A DNA stretch of 64,000 nt from Flavivirga aquatica (GCF_001747085.1 NZ_MDJD01000007.1:372001-436000); one strand, 5' to 3'; shown: positions 39,021 to 49,397, numbered from the stretch's first letter. Notes: a model not told the origin generated them from the sequence alone. Program-made: numbers and translations.

Positions 39021-41204
39021 TTAGTTTTTCTTAATTACTTTTAATGTTTTAGTATACTCTTTTCCTTCTAAAATTATTATATACATACCGTTTTCTCTAT
39101 TTTTAAGTAGTAAGTCTATCTTATTTTCATTTGGACTTATCTGCTGTTTTTCGTATATAATACGTCCTTCAATATTAGTGACTTTTATGGAATGAATGTC
39201 ATTATTTCCCAATAAAACAGAAAGTTCATTATTAAAAGGGTTAGGATATGCTAACACATTATTATCATTTTTAGAAATGTCTTTTTTCAACGTTGTTCTA
39301 GCTGAGCTTGTTGGCAAGTAACTAATCTCTAATTGAGGTACATTTGTACTATTTTCTTTAGAAGCAAAAGCCATATCATTCCCCTCAACATGAGAAACAA
39401 TAATACTAACTATTCCATTAGTTGGTATTTTATTATTATCTAAATCCCACGTGTAAGTTGTTCCTAAACTATAATCAGAATCTAAACTACCTAAAAGTGT
39501 TGAAGATAAAGGCTTATTTTTATTCGATAAGTTACTTTCTGTCCAATCATTATTATTTCCTAATTCGACGTTTACCTCACCACTTCCGCTATCATTAATA
39601 CAGGTTAATTTTAGTTTTGCGTTAGTAATACTTCCACTAATGCTCCTTAAATCAAATTGAAAATAACCTACACGTTTTCCATTCTCTACTCTAATAATCT
39701 CATTATTAAATCTAGTTTCATCTGAACCTTGTAAATACGCATCATGAATAGGAGTAAGAGTGATAAATTGAGAACCTGTTCCGTCTACTACCGTTATAGT
39801 ACTAGAAGCTGTTTTGTTACCATCATTGGATGTTACTGTAATTATGGCAACACCACTAGAAACAGCAGTAACACTTCCTGAAGAATTCACTGTTGCAATA
39901 GATGTATCACTTGAAGACCATGTCACAGATTTATTTGTGGCATTGTTTGGTAATACAGTTTCATTTAATTTTCTTGTTTCATCAACATTTAAAGAAATGG
40001 CTGCATGAGATAAACTTACACTAGAAACAGAAATATTACTACCACCTCCATTTAAAATAGCAGGATAAAATGTTCCTCCAGTTGGTGCAGAATTTCTTAA
40101 AACTCTAGGTTTACTATATTGATCAAAAACAAATACTTTATCACTACCTCCAAATTGACTTGAGTTATTTTTTCCGCTAACATCGTTATTAAAAATAATA
40201 TTATTTTCTCCAGGTTTTCTATGTCCAAACCTTGATCCACCAGAAGCAAAAGCTCCCCATGAACGCCACTGCTCGCTTTTAATTTTATTTTTTTCAACTA
40301 AATTAAAGCCATCATCATCATTATGAAAGTTAACATCAACTTCTAAATCACAGTTAATTACAACATTGTATTTAGCACCTAATTGAATAGTAAAATGACG
40401 AATTCTTCTTACGCGTTCGTAAGCAATTAAATTATAGTCTCCACGAATATCATAATAGCCGTTTCCTCCTCCTCCTTTATTGAAACATGCATCAACAAAA
40501 TTACCTCTAAAAGTATTATTGTTTCCCATAATTTCAATAGGATCTGATCCTGAATTTTTAAAAACACAGTTATCTACCCAGCAGTTCTTACTCTTAGAAT
40601 CAATTCTAACAAATGTAACATACATATCTTTAAGACCTTCTGGATTATTTCCAAAACATTTATCTCCACAATACTTGTTTCTATTTACATTTTTATCATC
40701 ATAAATAGTTACATCTTTTTTCGGAATATATTCCATACTTAAATCCTCAATACCAGAATTTTTAGATTCTTTAAAAATAAAAGTTTTTTTATCGTTACTT
40801 CCATTAGAACGAATAGTAACATTTAATTTTACAGCTTCTTGATTTTCTCCTCTTAGCACCACATTACTTTTAATAGTAATAGGCTTATCTATATTATATT
40901 CTCCCTCTTTTAATAAAATTACACTAGTTTTTCCTCCTGTATCAAGGGAATCAATAGCCTCTTGTATTCCATCGGAATCAGTGGGTTTTATTTCTTTTTT
41001 TACAACTAATGAATTTCTGGAAGGAATCCCATTTTTAACACCGGCTTTTTGCCATTCCTTCATAAAAGGGTAGTTCGCATCGTTTTTCGAATTGTCGAAA
41101 GTTACACCTGTGTCACCTATTCTGGTTTGAGCAATTGTTTTATTGCCGCACATAAGCAGTCCAACGAATGTTGCACTTAGTAGTAATGATTTAATAATTT
41201 TCAT
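39021..41204 (-). CDS. T9SS-exported beta-helix protein with Ig-like and CBM96-like domains (polysaccharide lyase-like)
   Basis: 727 residues. A signal peptide (NKTIAQ) is followed by a right-handed beta-helix (about 75-385: TSVILLKEGEYNIDKPI, NVVLRGENQEAVKL, NCWVDNCVFKNSGSDPIEI, NNTFRGNFVDACF, YNVVINCDLEV). A BIG2 Ig-like domain comes next (390-475, NKSVTWSSSDTSIATV), then a DNRLRE/CBM96-like domain (about 478-635, PIHDAYLQGS, VGYFQFDLRS). A T9SS type A tail (YPNPFNNELSV to KTLKVIKK) ends it. The layout suggests a secreted polysaccharide-degrading enzyme; some CBM96 proteins act on alginate. The exact family is not determined. It stands alone, with its own terminator. Confidence 0.78.
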   Translation of the reverse strand: MKIIKSLLLSATFVGLLMCGNKTIAQTRIGDTGVTFDNSKNDANYPFMKEWQKAGVKNGIPSRNSLVVKKEIKPTDSDGIQEAIDSLDTGGKTSVILLKEGEYNIDKPITIKSNVVLRGENQEAVKLNVTIRSNGSNDKKTFIFKESKNSGIEDLSMEYIPKKDVTIYDDKNVNRNKYCGDKCFGNNPEGLKDMYVTFVRIDSKSKNCWVDNCVFKNSGSDPIEIMGNNNTFRGNFVDACFNKGGGGNGYYDIRGDYNLIAYERVRRIRHFTIQLGAKYNVVINCDLEVDVNFHNDDDGFNLVEKNKIKSEQWRSWGAFASGGSRFGHRKPGENNIIFNNDVSGKNNSSQFGGSDKVFVFDQYSKPRVLRNSAPTGGTFYPAILNGGGSNISVSSVSLSHAAISLNVDETRKLNETVLPNNATNKSVTWSSSDTSIATVNSSGSVTAVSSGVAIITVTSNDGNKTASSTITVVDGTGSQFITLTPIHDAYLQGSDETRFNNEIIRVENGKRVGYFQFDLRSISGSITNAKLKLTCINDSGSGEVNVELGNNNDWTESNLSNKNKPLSSTLLGSLDSDYSLGTTYTWDLDNNKIPTNGIVSIIVSHVEGNDMAFASKENSTNVPQLEISYLPTSSARTTLKKDISKNDNNVLAYPNPFNNELSVLLGNNDIHSIKVTNIEGRIIYEKQQISPNENKIDLLLKNRENGMYIIILEGKEYTKTLKVIKKN

Positions 41205-41481
41205 GATTTTTTGTAGATATTGTTTTAATAAATTTGAAAGGCATTATATACAATATACGAAAGATTAGACTTATTGGATTTTATGTATTACTACAAAAAG
41301 CTATTTTGTTATTTTACAAACAGAATTTGTTATATTGATATTTATGAAAGAAACAACACAATTGATATATCACAATGTATTCTGAAGTTATTACACTTCA
41401 TCACGGAATTTTAAGTATAAAATAGTTGGTTATTAATGCTTAACAAATTTCTTAATATGTAATTACAGAATTACATTATTT
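41205..41481. other. Gene-free spacer upstream of the lyase-like gene
   Basis: 277 A+T-rich bases, part of a 639-base gap that also holds a protein remnant (41482-41688). No promoter of the usual form and no RNA gene are seen. Confidence 0.5.
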
Positions 41482-41688
41482 TTATTTTGTTTTCTGGAGT
41501 TTTAAAACCGAGACATATTCTATGTTTGGCAAATCTTTCCATTTTCCTATATTAACACCTAATGTTTTAGATGCTAAATCTATTTCGGAACCCTCTTTAA
41601 GCACTAGAAAAACACTAATTCCAAATAATATTAAATTAAAAATGTTATTGGTTAGTGCTTCAAAAAGGCCTAAAAAATAAGTAATGAT
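41482..41688 (-). pseudogene. C-terminal remnant of a small flavobacterial membrane protein
   Basis: The minus-strand frame reads about 68 residues including a hydrophobic stretch (FNLILFGISVFLVL), then KEGSEIDLASKTLGVNIGKW, KDLPNIEYVSVLK and a stop. Small uncharacterised flavobacterial proteins end in a very similar pattern (EGSEID, FGKW, LP-x-x-EYVSV). There is no in-frame start codon and a stop precedes it, so the N-terminal half has been lost. A short divergent gene with an unrecognised start cannot be excluded. Confidence 0.55.
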
Positions 41689-41843
41689 TCATTTAATAGT
41701 TATTTTATAATTGTGATTAACTACAAAACTATTTTCATAGTTAACTCTTACCTAGCTTACTAAATAGTATTAGTATTTAGATCAAAAAAAAATAGCCATC
41801 TTAATAATTGATAGCTATCTTTTAATTAATTCTATTTTAATTT

Positions 41844-43415
41844 TTATTCTTTATCTTGAGAATCATCAATTTCTTTTACTTCAGAAGCTTCAACTTCCTT
41901 AGCTTCTACAACATCTTTCCCTTTTAAATACTCTGGCAACTGCATACCAGCCATATTAAACATGTCTTGTAATGGTGGTACAGATTTATACATCCCTGAT
42001 AAGAAATTGGCTGTTGAAGATTTTCCATCTTCACCATTTCCACCATTTTCCCAAACCGTAACTTTATCAATCTTAATATTTTTAATAGCTTCGGCTTGTG
42101 TTTTTACCAATTCTGGTAATTTATCTGCAATTAATAATAACACAGCATCTTTAGTATCATTTCCTGCGGCTTTTACTATTTGATCTAAACCAGCAGCTTG
42201 TTTTGTTAATACTTCATATTGTCCTTTTGCTTCTGCTTCTGCTTTTAAGAAAATAGCATCTGCTTGTCCTTTTGCTATTCTTCTAATGTTTTCTGCTTCT
42301 GCTTCTGCATCAATTTCTACTTTCTTTTTATCAATTTCTGCAGGCACAATAACGTCTGCCATTTGAGATGAACGTTCTCTTTCTGCTCTAGCAGTTTCAG
42401 CTAATTTTTCTGCTGCATAAGCTTCTTCTAAGGCTTTTGCTGCTTGTACTTTTTCTGATGTGATTGCTCGTTTTTCTGCTTCGGCTTCTTTTTCTCTTCT
42501 TAATGCATCCGATTCTGCAATAGATATTTTTGCTGTATTTTCTCCGTTTATGGCACTTGCATTAGCTTCAGAGGTTTTTATTCTTTCGCTTTTTAAAGCT
42601 TCTGCTTCACCAATTTTTGCTTGAGAATTTGCAGCTGCAATTTGAGTTCTTTCATTTTGCATAGCATTAGCTTCTCCTATTTTTGCTTTTGCATGTAATT
42701 CGGCTACTTGAGTTCTCTCATCTTGTACTGCGTTAGCCTCACCAATAGATCCATCTCTAGTCTTTTCTGCTACAGATTTACGTGCTGCATTTATTGCATG
42801 TGCAGCTGCTTCTTTACCTAAGGCTTCAATATATCCAGATTCGTCAACAATATCTGTAATATTTACGTTGATAAGTTTTAGACCTACTTTTTTAAGTTCG
42901 GACTCTACACTTTTAGAAATATTTGTTAAAAATTTATCTCTATCGGAGTTAATTTCTTCAATATCCATTGAGGCTACTACTAAACGTAATTGTCCAAAAA
43001 TGATTTCTTGCGCTAATTCTTGAATTTGATTCTGTCCTAAACCTAATAAACGTTCTGCTGCATTTTGCATAATACCAGGTTCTGTTGAAACTCCAATAGT
43101 AAAACGAGAAGGCACATTAACACGAATGTTTTGTTTAGATAACGCGTTTATTAAATTTACTTCTATGGAAATGGGCGTTAAATCTAGAAACTCATAATCT
43201 TGAATAACAGGTAATATAAAGGCTGCTCCACCATGAATACATTTGGCAGATTCGCCTCCTCCTACTTTACCATAAACAACCAATATCCTATCTGAGGGAC
43301 AACGTTTATAGCGTTTAACTAGGATTATAAAAAATAAAAAGATGAATAAAACTGCTGCGATAGCGGCCATTGGGAAGCCAAAATTAAAGGCTTGTAGTGT
43401 AATTGATAATAGCAT
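41844..43415 (-). CDS. Flotillin-like SPFH domain protein
   Basis: 523 residues. One N-terminal membrane segment (about 10-33) precedes an SPFH domain (about 35-215; PSDRILVVYGKVGG, then VPSRFTIGVSTEPGIMQNAAERLLG). An Ala/Glu-rich coiled coil (215-420) with repeated GEANA and EAEAL units follows, then a C-terminal tail ending in an acidic stretch. Flotillins assemble at membranes and organise lipid domains. It is preceded by an NfeD-like gene 7 bases upstream, the classical partner, so the two work as an operon. Confidence 0.9.
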   Translation of the reverse strand: MLLSITLQAFNFGFPMAAIAAVLFIFLFFIILVKRYKRCPSDRILVVYGKVGGGESAKCIHGGAAFILPVIQDYEFLDLTPISIEVNLINALSKQNIRVNVPSRFTIGVSTEPGIMQNAAERLLGLGQNQIQELAQEIIFGQLRLVVASMDIEEINSDRDKFLTNISKSVESELKKVGLKLINVNITDIVDESGYIEALGKEAAAHAINAARKSVAEKTRDGSIGEANAVQDERTQVAELHAKAKIGEANAMQNERTQIAAANSQAKIGEAEALKSERIKTSEANASAINGENTAKISIAESDALRREKEAEAEKRAITSEKVQAAKALEEAYAAEKLAETARAERERSSQMADVIVPAEIDKKKVEIDAEAEAENIRRIAKGQADAIFLKAEAEAKGQYEVLTKQAAGLDQIVKAAGNDTKDAVLLLIADKLPELVKTQAEAIKNIKIDKVTVWENGGNGEDGKSSTANFLSGMYKSVPPLQDMFNMAGMQLPEYLKGKDVVEAKEVEASEVKEIDDSQDKE

Positions 43416-43422
43416 AAATAAA

Positions 43423-43995
43423 TTATTGGTTAAGTTGTTCTACAATTAATATTCCGTTTTGGGTAACATTTTTTACTTTGACAACAGATCCTGACTTTAA
43501 ATCTGTTTTTGAGTCTGTAAGAGCTTCTAATTCTCTTAGCGCACCTTGAATTCTTATATGTGCTTTACCTATAGACGATCGATTAGCTCCAATGGTAAGG
43601 TAAACTTCACCAACGCCTCCTATAGCATTTTTAAAATTTAAGGTACCGCTATGGTTAAGTTTTCTCATATAAAAAAACATGCCTGCCATTATAATCATCA
43701 TAACTAGTCCACAAATCATTGAAATAATTATGGTTACTATTTGTGAGAAACCTGCATCGATACAACCAACACCACTCCAGCCAAATATGGTAAAGAAGCC
43801 TACAAGGTTTTTAAAGGTTATAAATTGAAAACCAATACCAGTATCTGAATCTATTTCGGTATCTGTATCCAATTCATCTGTATCACCACCTACAAGCGTT
43901 AGAATCATGGTAACAATAAAAATTAAAGAGCCTAATAGAGCTATACTCCAATATATTTTTGGAAATAGCTCTAAGCTAGAAAACCATTCTGTCAT
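43423..43995 (-). CDS. NfeD-like membrane protein with OB-fold
   Basis: 190 residues. Two or three membrane segments (about 12-38, 60-80, 85-110) are followed by a C-terminal OB-fold (NAIGGVGEVYLTIGANRSSIGKAHIRIQG to VVKVKNVTQNGILIVEQL). It resembles YuaF, the NfeD-like partner of flotillins. It is translated just before the flotillin gene. A possible promoter (TTG, 20 bases, TACATTTA) lies upstream. Confidence 0.82.
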   Translation of the reverse strand: MTEWFSSLELFPKIYWSIALLGSLIFIVTMILTLVGGDTDELDTDTEIDSDTGIGFQFITFKNLVGFFTIFGWSGVGCIDAGFSQIVTIIISMICGLVMMIIMAGMFFYMRKLNHSGTLNFKNAIGGVGEVYLTIGANRSSIGKAHIRIQGALRELEALTDSKTDLKSGSVVKVKNVTQNGILIVEQLNQ

Positions 43996-44024
43996 AAATT
44001 TTAAGAATTAAGAAATTAACGATT

Positions 44025-44055
44025 TAAATGTATGCCCTTTTATATAATCTTACAA
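44025..44055 (-). promoter_or_regulatory. Possible promoter of the NfeD/flotillin operon
   Basis: On the minus strand TTG (44053-44055) and TACATTTA (44025-44032) are 20 bases apart; the last base differs from the consensus G. It is 29 bases from the start codon. Confidence 0.4.
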
Positions 44056-44080
44056 TTATTACTAAGACCTATTTAGGGCA

Positions 44081-45292
44081 TTATTTTGAAAGCAAAATAG
44101 AAACTGCATTTCCACCAAAGCCAACGGCATTTACCAAAATATTTTTTATTCTTTTTGGTGTATTTTCATTTTCTAAATAAGGAACACCTACAAATTTTTG
44201 ATGTTGTAACATTAAAATAGCAAATTCAATACTAAGAGCTCCCGAAGTACCAAAGGTATGTCCTAACTTCCACTTATTAGTAGTTAAAGCTGGGAGTTTG
44301 TTACAAAATATTTTTTCAATGGCTTTAAATTCTGAAATATCTCCTTTTATAGTTCCTGGCGCATGCATAACTACGACATCAATATCGTTAGGGTTTAAAT
44401 TGCCTACTGCCATTTGCATTGATTTTTGAAAACAAACTGCATCACTGGAAATAGATATATTATGTTCTAAAACTTCGGTTGCATAACCAATACCTTTTAT
44501 AATGGCTAAAGCGTTTTCTTGTTCGCCTTTTTCTAAACAAATCATAGAAGCTCCTTCTCCTAAAATCATAGTGTTTAGTTTTTTTGAAAGATCTAAAGCA
44601 CGACATGGATAATAGCTTTTGTTTGCCATTTGCATGGTCTCTATTTGACTTTCGGCTTCTACATCTTTGCCCGGTTTTGTTTTAGCATAGACTTTTAGAG
44701 CTTGCATTTGTGCTATTGTAAATGGTGTTAGTGGTGCTTCGCTACCACCTACTAAAAATTTATTACACATGCCAGAGTTTATCCAAGCTATACCATTTAA
44801 TACGGCATGTAATGCTGTAGAACAGGTTATGGAATGGCTAATTTCTGGGCCTTCGGTTTGCAAATCGTGTGCAACCCATGATGATATGTTACCTAATGTT
44901 GTTGTTGGCGAACTTAATGTTTGTGTTTTATCGTTTTTTAGAAAATCTTCATGATAATTCTCAAAAAGATGTGTGGCTCCTCTCGAGGAACCTATGTTAA
45001 TACCAAAATTATCAGTTTCTTTCCAATTGGCATCTTTTACTGCTTGCCTTGAAGTATAAATTGCATATAGAACTGTATCGTCTAACGACTTGTATTTATT
45101 ATCGGATTGCTTAAGGGTTTCAATCTCTTTTTTGGCATCTGCTGGAATTTCTGCTACTAAGGCGCTGTTATTTTTAAGTGGTTTTTCACTAAAACAATGT
45201 GCATCATTTTGATAGTTTTCCCATATTTCACTTAGTGATTTTCCTAATGGTGAAATGGATGCAATGGCTGTTATTGAGGTTGGTTTTTGCAA
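44081..45292 (-). CDS. FabF-type beta-ketoacyl-ACP synthase associated with biotin genes
   Basis: 403 residues. The Cys-His-His triad is C157 (SITCSTALH), H310 (VVMHAPGTIKGD) and H345 (KLGHTFGTS), with K342 close by, as in KAS I/II condensing enzymes. The only start giving MQKPTSITAIAS is a TTG at 45292; no in-frame ATG is close. It is shorter and more divergent than housekeeping FabF. Its position near bioA suggests a part in making the pimeloyl moiety of biotin, but this is inferred from neighbourhood only. A discoidin protein gene lies between it and bioA. Confidence 0.82.
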   Translation of the reverse strand: MQKPTSITAIASISPLGKSLSEIWENYQNDAHCFSEKPLKNNSALVAEIPADAKKEIETLKQSDNKYKSLDDTVLYAIYTSRQAVKDANWKETDNFGINIGSSRGATHLFENYHEDFLKNDKTQTLSSPTTTLGNISSWVAHDLQTEGPEISHSITCSTALHAVLNGIAWINSGMCNKFLVGGSEAPLTPFTIAQMQALKVYAKTKPGKDVEAESQIETMQMANKSYYPCRALDLSKKLNTMILGEGASMICLEKGEQENALAIIKGIGYATEVLEHNISISSDAVCFQKSMQMAVGNLNPNDIDVVVMHAPGTIKGDISEFKAIEKIFCNKLPALTTNKWKLGHTFGTSGALSIEFAILMLQHQKFVGVPYLENENTPKRIKNILVNAVGFGGNAVSILLSK

Positions 45293-45500
45293 CGGTATTT
45301 TGTTTTGGCAAAAGTAAGTGATATTGATATATAATTTATTAGCTTAAAAGTAAATTTATTTAATAAATTTAAAAAAACGGCTACTACACGCTTAGGAAAG
45401 TAAAAAGTATTCTAGACTTATTTTTTTAGAAGATTAAAATATGAGAGGAAAACTATACATTTAAATTTTGATTATTTGTACAGATTAATTAAACTAAATA

Positions 45501-45520
45501 CTTCGTAATTATATACGAAG
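45501..45520. terminator. Short hairpin after the discoidin protein gene
   Basis: CTTCGTA, 6-base loop, TACGAAG. It lies 57 bases past the stop of the gene at 45577 (minus strand), with only a moderate T-rich tail, so it is a weak terminator candidate. Confidence 0.4.
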
Positions 45521-45576
45521 CACTTAGTTAGTTATCATGTTAAATATAACTATATATACGAATTAAAAACAAAAAC

Positions 45577-46476
45577 TTAGTTTTGACTTTCTAATTGTTC
45601 TATTCGTTTTTCAAGTTGCATTTGCTTTTTATTTTGGGTTAATATATATAAGGTGAGTTCTTCTATCTTTTCAAGTAATTTTAAATTCATTTCCTTTAAT
45701 CTAATCCCTTCTTGTTGCATTTGTTTTGCAGAAGGAATATTAGGCAAATGCCCATATTTATCGATATAATGTTGAACTTCTTTTAATGTTCTTAATTTAT
45801 AGTCATCGTAAAAAACGTAGTCAGGAGCCACTGCTCCTTCTAAATCCACTTTTACTTCTTTTGTATGTATTTTTCCTTTTACTGTTAATTCTGCATCTGG
45901 GGTTTCAGTACCAATACCAACATTACCATCAATATAATTAATATCATTTCCGATTGCTGTCCACAAAGAACTAGATTCACTACCATTTCCAGTATTTTTT
46001 GGAATACCATAGACTTCTAATTCATAGAGTCTAAAATAATTTCCGGCTCCTCCTCCTATTGATTCCCCTATTCCATATAGCCTTACTTTTGACGTTGTAA
46101 CTTTAGAAAAACTTTTATCAACAATTGCTAAACTATTTGAGTTACCATCAACTATGGTAACCCAAGTAGAACCGTTCCATATCTGAAATTCATATCTAAC
46201 AGCTCTATTATAACCTCCAGACCCAGTCCAAAATTTTAATTGTTCTATTTCGAAGTCTTCTTGCAAATCAACCTCAATCCAATGCGGCCAAGAAGTATTA
46301 GCAGATACCCATCTATTATGAACATTTTGATTATCCCCATCAACAGCTTTAGAACTAGTATTAGAATCTAAAACAGAGTCAGCTAATGTAGGCTTTCCAA
46401 GAGCTATATTCGTATTTTGCGCAGATAATAGACCTGTGCAGATTAAAAACATGCTAATTATTTTTTTTAAAATCAT
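45577..46476 (-). CDS. Secreted discoidin (F5/8 type C) protein with tail-fibre-like coiled coil
   Basis: 299 residues with a signal peptide (CTGLLSAQ). Residues about 22-158 are a discoidin domain (NIALGKPTLADSV, HWIEVDLQEDFEIEQLKFW, YFRLYELEVYG), a carbohydrate- or surface-binding fold. A short GNVGIGTETPDAELTV segment follows, as in fibre-like proteins, and the C-terminal 70 residues read LPNIPSAKQMQQEGI and a coiled coil, a common ending in flavobacteria. No T9SS sorting tail is visible. It interrupts the ketosynthase and bioA genes, and its function is unknown. Confidence 0.75.
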   Translation of the reverse strand: MILKKIISMFLICTGLLSAQNTNIALGKPTLADSVLDSNTSSKAVDGDNQNVHNRWVSANTSWPHWIEVDLQEDFEIEQLKFWTGSGGYNRAVRYEFQIWNGSTWVTIVDGNSNSLAIVDKSFSKVTTSKVRLYGIGESIGGGAGNYFRLYELEVYGIPKNTGNGSESSSLWTAIGNDINYIDGNVGIGTETPDAELTVKGKIHTKEVKVDLEGAVAPDYVFYDDYKLRTLKEVQHYIDKYGHLPNIPSAKQMQQEGIRLKEMNLKLLEKIEELTLYILTQNKKQMQLEKRIEQLESQN

Positions 46477-46561
46477 AGTGAATTATTTAATGAAGTAAAA
46501 GTATAAAATAATTTACTATCTTTTTGATAAATTTTCATTAAGCAAACATCAAAAAAACGCC

Positions 46562-47827
46562 CTAAATAACATCTAAAACCTCCTTAATTACTTGATATAC
46601 TTTCTGTAATTGTGCTTTGGTTATAACATACGGTGCTTGTATGTATATGGTGTTTCCTAGGGGACGTAAAAATACTCCGTTTTCCATAAAGTGTTTAAAG
46701 AGTTTATCACGCAGGTTTCCGTAACGTTCCATTTTAACATCTAAATCGAGTGCAAAAATAATTCCTGTTTGCCTTATCGCTTTTACTTTAGGGTGCTTTT
46801 TTATGGTATTACCAAATGTTTTATGTGAAGCAATAATGGTTTTTATGTTATCCTGAATTTCTTGGGTTTGTAATAATTCGATACTTGCCAAAGCTGCTGT
46901 ACATGCTAAGGGATTTCCAGAATAGGTATGCCCATGAAAGAGTCCTTTGCTAAGATCGTCGCTATAAAAAGCATTATATATTTCTTGTGTACAGGTTGTT
47001 AATGCCATTGGTAACAAACCTCCTGTTAGTGCTTTACTTAGACAGATAACGTCTGGTTTGGTTTCTAGGTGTAGTGAGGCAAAGTATTTTCCTGTTTTAC
47101 CAAACCCCGTCATAACCTCGTCTGCTACGGTAATAATATTGTGAGCTTTACAGAATTTTAAAATCGCATTTAAACCGCTGGCATCATGCATTTTCATTGC
47201 TGCTGCTCCTTGCACTAGGGGTTCGTATATAAAACCTGCTACTTTGTTTGTGTTTACAATATCTTTTAATAGTGTTAAAATATCTTGATGATTTTCGCCA
47301 TTTGGCACTGGAATTCGTTTTACGTCTAGAAAGAAATCTTCAAACGGCCCGTTATAAACAGATAGTCCAGAAACGCTCATGGCTCCAAAGGTGTCTCCAT
47401 GAAAACCGTCTTCGAAAGCAATGAGTGTATTTCGTTTTTCGCCTGTATTAAAATGGTATTGCAATGCCATTTTAATGCCTATTTCTGTACTACTAGAACC
47501 GTTATCGCTAAAGAAAATTTTGTTTTGGTTTTCTGGAAGAATTTTAATGAGCGCTTCTGATAATTTTATTGCTGGCTCATGTGTGAATCCACTAAACACA
47601 ACTTGGTCTAACTGTTGCATTTGTGCTGTTACTTTACTTGTTATATAGGTATTGCAATGGCCGTACATGCAGGTGTACCAAGATGCGATGGCGTCTATGT
47701 ATTCGTTACCGTTTTCGTCTGTTAATACACAGCCTTTTGCTTTGGTTATAGCTAATGTTTCTGGATGTAGTTTATGTTGTGTAAGTGGATGCCAAATGTG
47801 TTTTTTATCGCGTTCTTGTAGATTCAT
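46562..47827 (-). CDS. bioA: Adenosylmethionine-8-amino-7-oxononanoate aminotransferase
   Basis: 421 residues, PLP class III aminotransferase. IWHPLTQHKLHPE at the start, the Tyr/Trp pair in ASWYTCMYGHCN and the PLP-lysine motif CLSKALTGGLLPMALTT mark BioA rather than a generic aminotransferase. It forms 7,8-diaminononanoate, using AdoMet as amino donor. bioA lies 13 bases after the SEC-C gene on the same strand; bioD and bioF are further upstream. Identity is secure. Confidence 0.95.
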   Translation of the reverse strand: MNLQERDKKHIWHPLTQHKLHPETLAITKAKGCVLTDENGNEYIDAIASWYTCMYGHCNTYITSKVTAQMQQLDQVVFSGFTHEPAIKLSEALIKILPENQNKIFFSDNGSSSTEIGIKMALQYHFNTGEKRNTLIAFEDGFHGDTFGAMSVSGLSVYNGPFEDFFLDVKRIPVPNGENHQDILTLLKDIVNTNKVAGFIYEPLVQGAAAMKMHDASGLNAILKFCKAHNIITVADEVMTGFGKTGKYFASLHLETKPDVICLSKALTGGLLPMALTTCTQEIYNAFYSDDLSKGLFHGHTYSGNPLACTAALASIELLQTQEIQDNIKTIIASHKTFGNTIKKHPKVKAIRQTGIIFALDLDVKMERYGNLRDKLFKHFMENGVFLRPLGNTIYIQAPYVITKAQLQKVYQVIKEVLDVI

Positions 47828-47840
47828 ATTTACAGTCTAA

Positions 47841-49397
47841 TTATGCATTTAAACAACATTTTTTATATTTTTTACCACTCCCGCAATGGCAGGGATCATT
47901 TCTACCAATTTTTGCTTCTGTAATTACAGGTTCTGTAGTTTTATAATAGTCTTCTAATAAATCATCATTAAAATCATTATGATTATACGTAAACAAATCG
48001 TAAATTTTTTCTATCGTATCACAATCATCAATTGGATTAATTTCATGATTATCATGACTCATTTCTGTTTCAAAATCACTATAATCTCCACAAATACTTG
48101 TGTTTACAATTTCCATATCAAACATTGACTTTATTTTAGACAGGAGCTCTACGGCATTATAATCTATTAAGTTTCCAATAAAAAAAGCATTTAAATCAGT
48201 ATCGAATATACCGGTATTATTTTTATTTTCTATTAGGAAATTTAAAATATCATCTAAGCTATTTAAAATCTCTTTTCTACTCAATGTATCATCAAAAACA
48301 GATATTTTCATAAAAGCTTCGGCTACAATAGATTTATTATAGCTGCTAATATGCTCTTCTTTTATAAAGGCAATTAATTTGTCTTTATTATTTTTCCCAA
48401 TGTAATATAATAAATGAAAAACACTATCTGAAAGTGTATCTCCAAACCAAAAGTCAATATAATAGTCATCTTGTCTTAAGATTTCCAGAATAGCATCTAT
48501 AGCTTTATCGTTTTTTAGAAATAATAAAATGTTGGTAGCATGTATTGGAAAATAGTCCTGATTATTACTTTCAAAATTCATTGTGAAATAATCATGTCTA
48601 TGTATGGAGTCATAAAGCGTTTTTATTAAATCGTCGACTAATTTTGTGTGATCTAAATTTAATAATTCGTCTAACTGATTTTTTGAAATACTTTCTAGTG
48701 AATTTGTATATAGGTAATTAATTTGTTTTGGATAGTAAAAATCTGGAGGTGTGGTGGTTTGTAAATGTTGTCTCCTATCTTTAACTTGCACTGTAATGCT
48801 ATTTTCTTCTTGATGAGTTAAAGTTAATTTTCTAAAAAAATAGTCTTGTTTAAAATATTCGGCTTGCTCTAATTTATGATGATCTTCATCAATATTTTTT
48901 AAAATATCTAATCTACTATTGGCTTCTTTCTCGTCATTTATTAGGTACAGGTAACGGATGGTAAGTACATAATATGATATAATCTCATCGACTAAAAATG
49001 CGTCTCTTTCTGGGTATAATTCATGTAACAGTAGAGATTCGCCTATTAAACCTAACATCTTATCAATATCATTTTCATTCAACAAATTATTAGCATAATT
49101 TATTTTAGCGTATAGATATTCTGGATGTTCTTTAATTATCCACTTATTAACTTCGTCTGCCTTTTTTGTATTATCTTTTAAGGAATAATAAGTCATTAGG
49201 TAGTTTTTAAAAATAGGCACTTTAGGAAATTGATTGGTATATTTTATCAGTTTTTTTAATGTACTTTCTTTTCCTTTTGGTATATCATAGTATAATTTTT
49301 CTATGAGCTGAGATACATATGGTGTTATGTGATTTTGCTTATCTAATAACGATGAATCATAAGAAACTTTAATAGCTTCAATTTTTAATGGTTTCAT
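47841..49397 (-). CDS. SEC-C motif protein of the biotin locus
   Basis: 518 residues. The last 20 or so hold the SEC-C zinc motif ([18 protein letters not shown], ligand pattern C-x-C-x8-CC). The rest is mostly helical and TPR-like ([46 protein letters not shown]), and no enzymatic motif is seen. Its ATG overlaps the stop of bioD (ATGA), so it is translated with it, and bioA follows 13 bases later. A role in biotin metabolism is only suggested by position. Confidence 0.8.
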   Translation of the reverse strand: MKPLKIEAIKVSYDSSLLDKQNHITPYVSQLIEKLYYDIPKGKESTLKKLIKYTNQFPKVPIFKNYLMTYYSLKDNTKKADEVNKWIIKEHPEYLYAKINYANNLLNENDIDKMLGLIGESLLLHELYPERDAFLVDEIISYYVLTIRYLYLINDEKEANSRLDILKNIDEDHHKLEQAEYFKQDYFFRKLTLTHQEENSITVQVKDRRQHLQTTTPPDFYYPKQINYLYTNSLESISKNQLDELLNLDHTKLVDDLIKTLYDSIHRHDYFTMNFESNNQDYFPIHATNILLFLKNDKAIDAILEILRQDDYYIDFWFGDTLSDSVFHLLYYIGKNNKDKLIAFIKEEHISSYNKSIVAEAFMKISVFDDTLSRKEILNSLDDILNFLIENKNNTGIFDTDLNAFFIGNLIDYNAVELLSKIKSMFDMEIVNTSICGDYSDFETEMSHDNHEINPIDDCDTIEKIYDLFTYNHNDFNDDLLEDYYKTTEPVITEAKIGRNDPCHCGSGKKYKKCCLNA

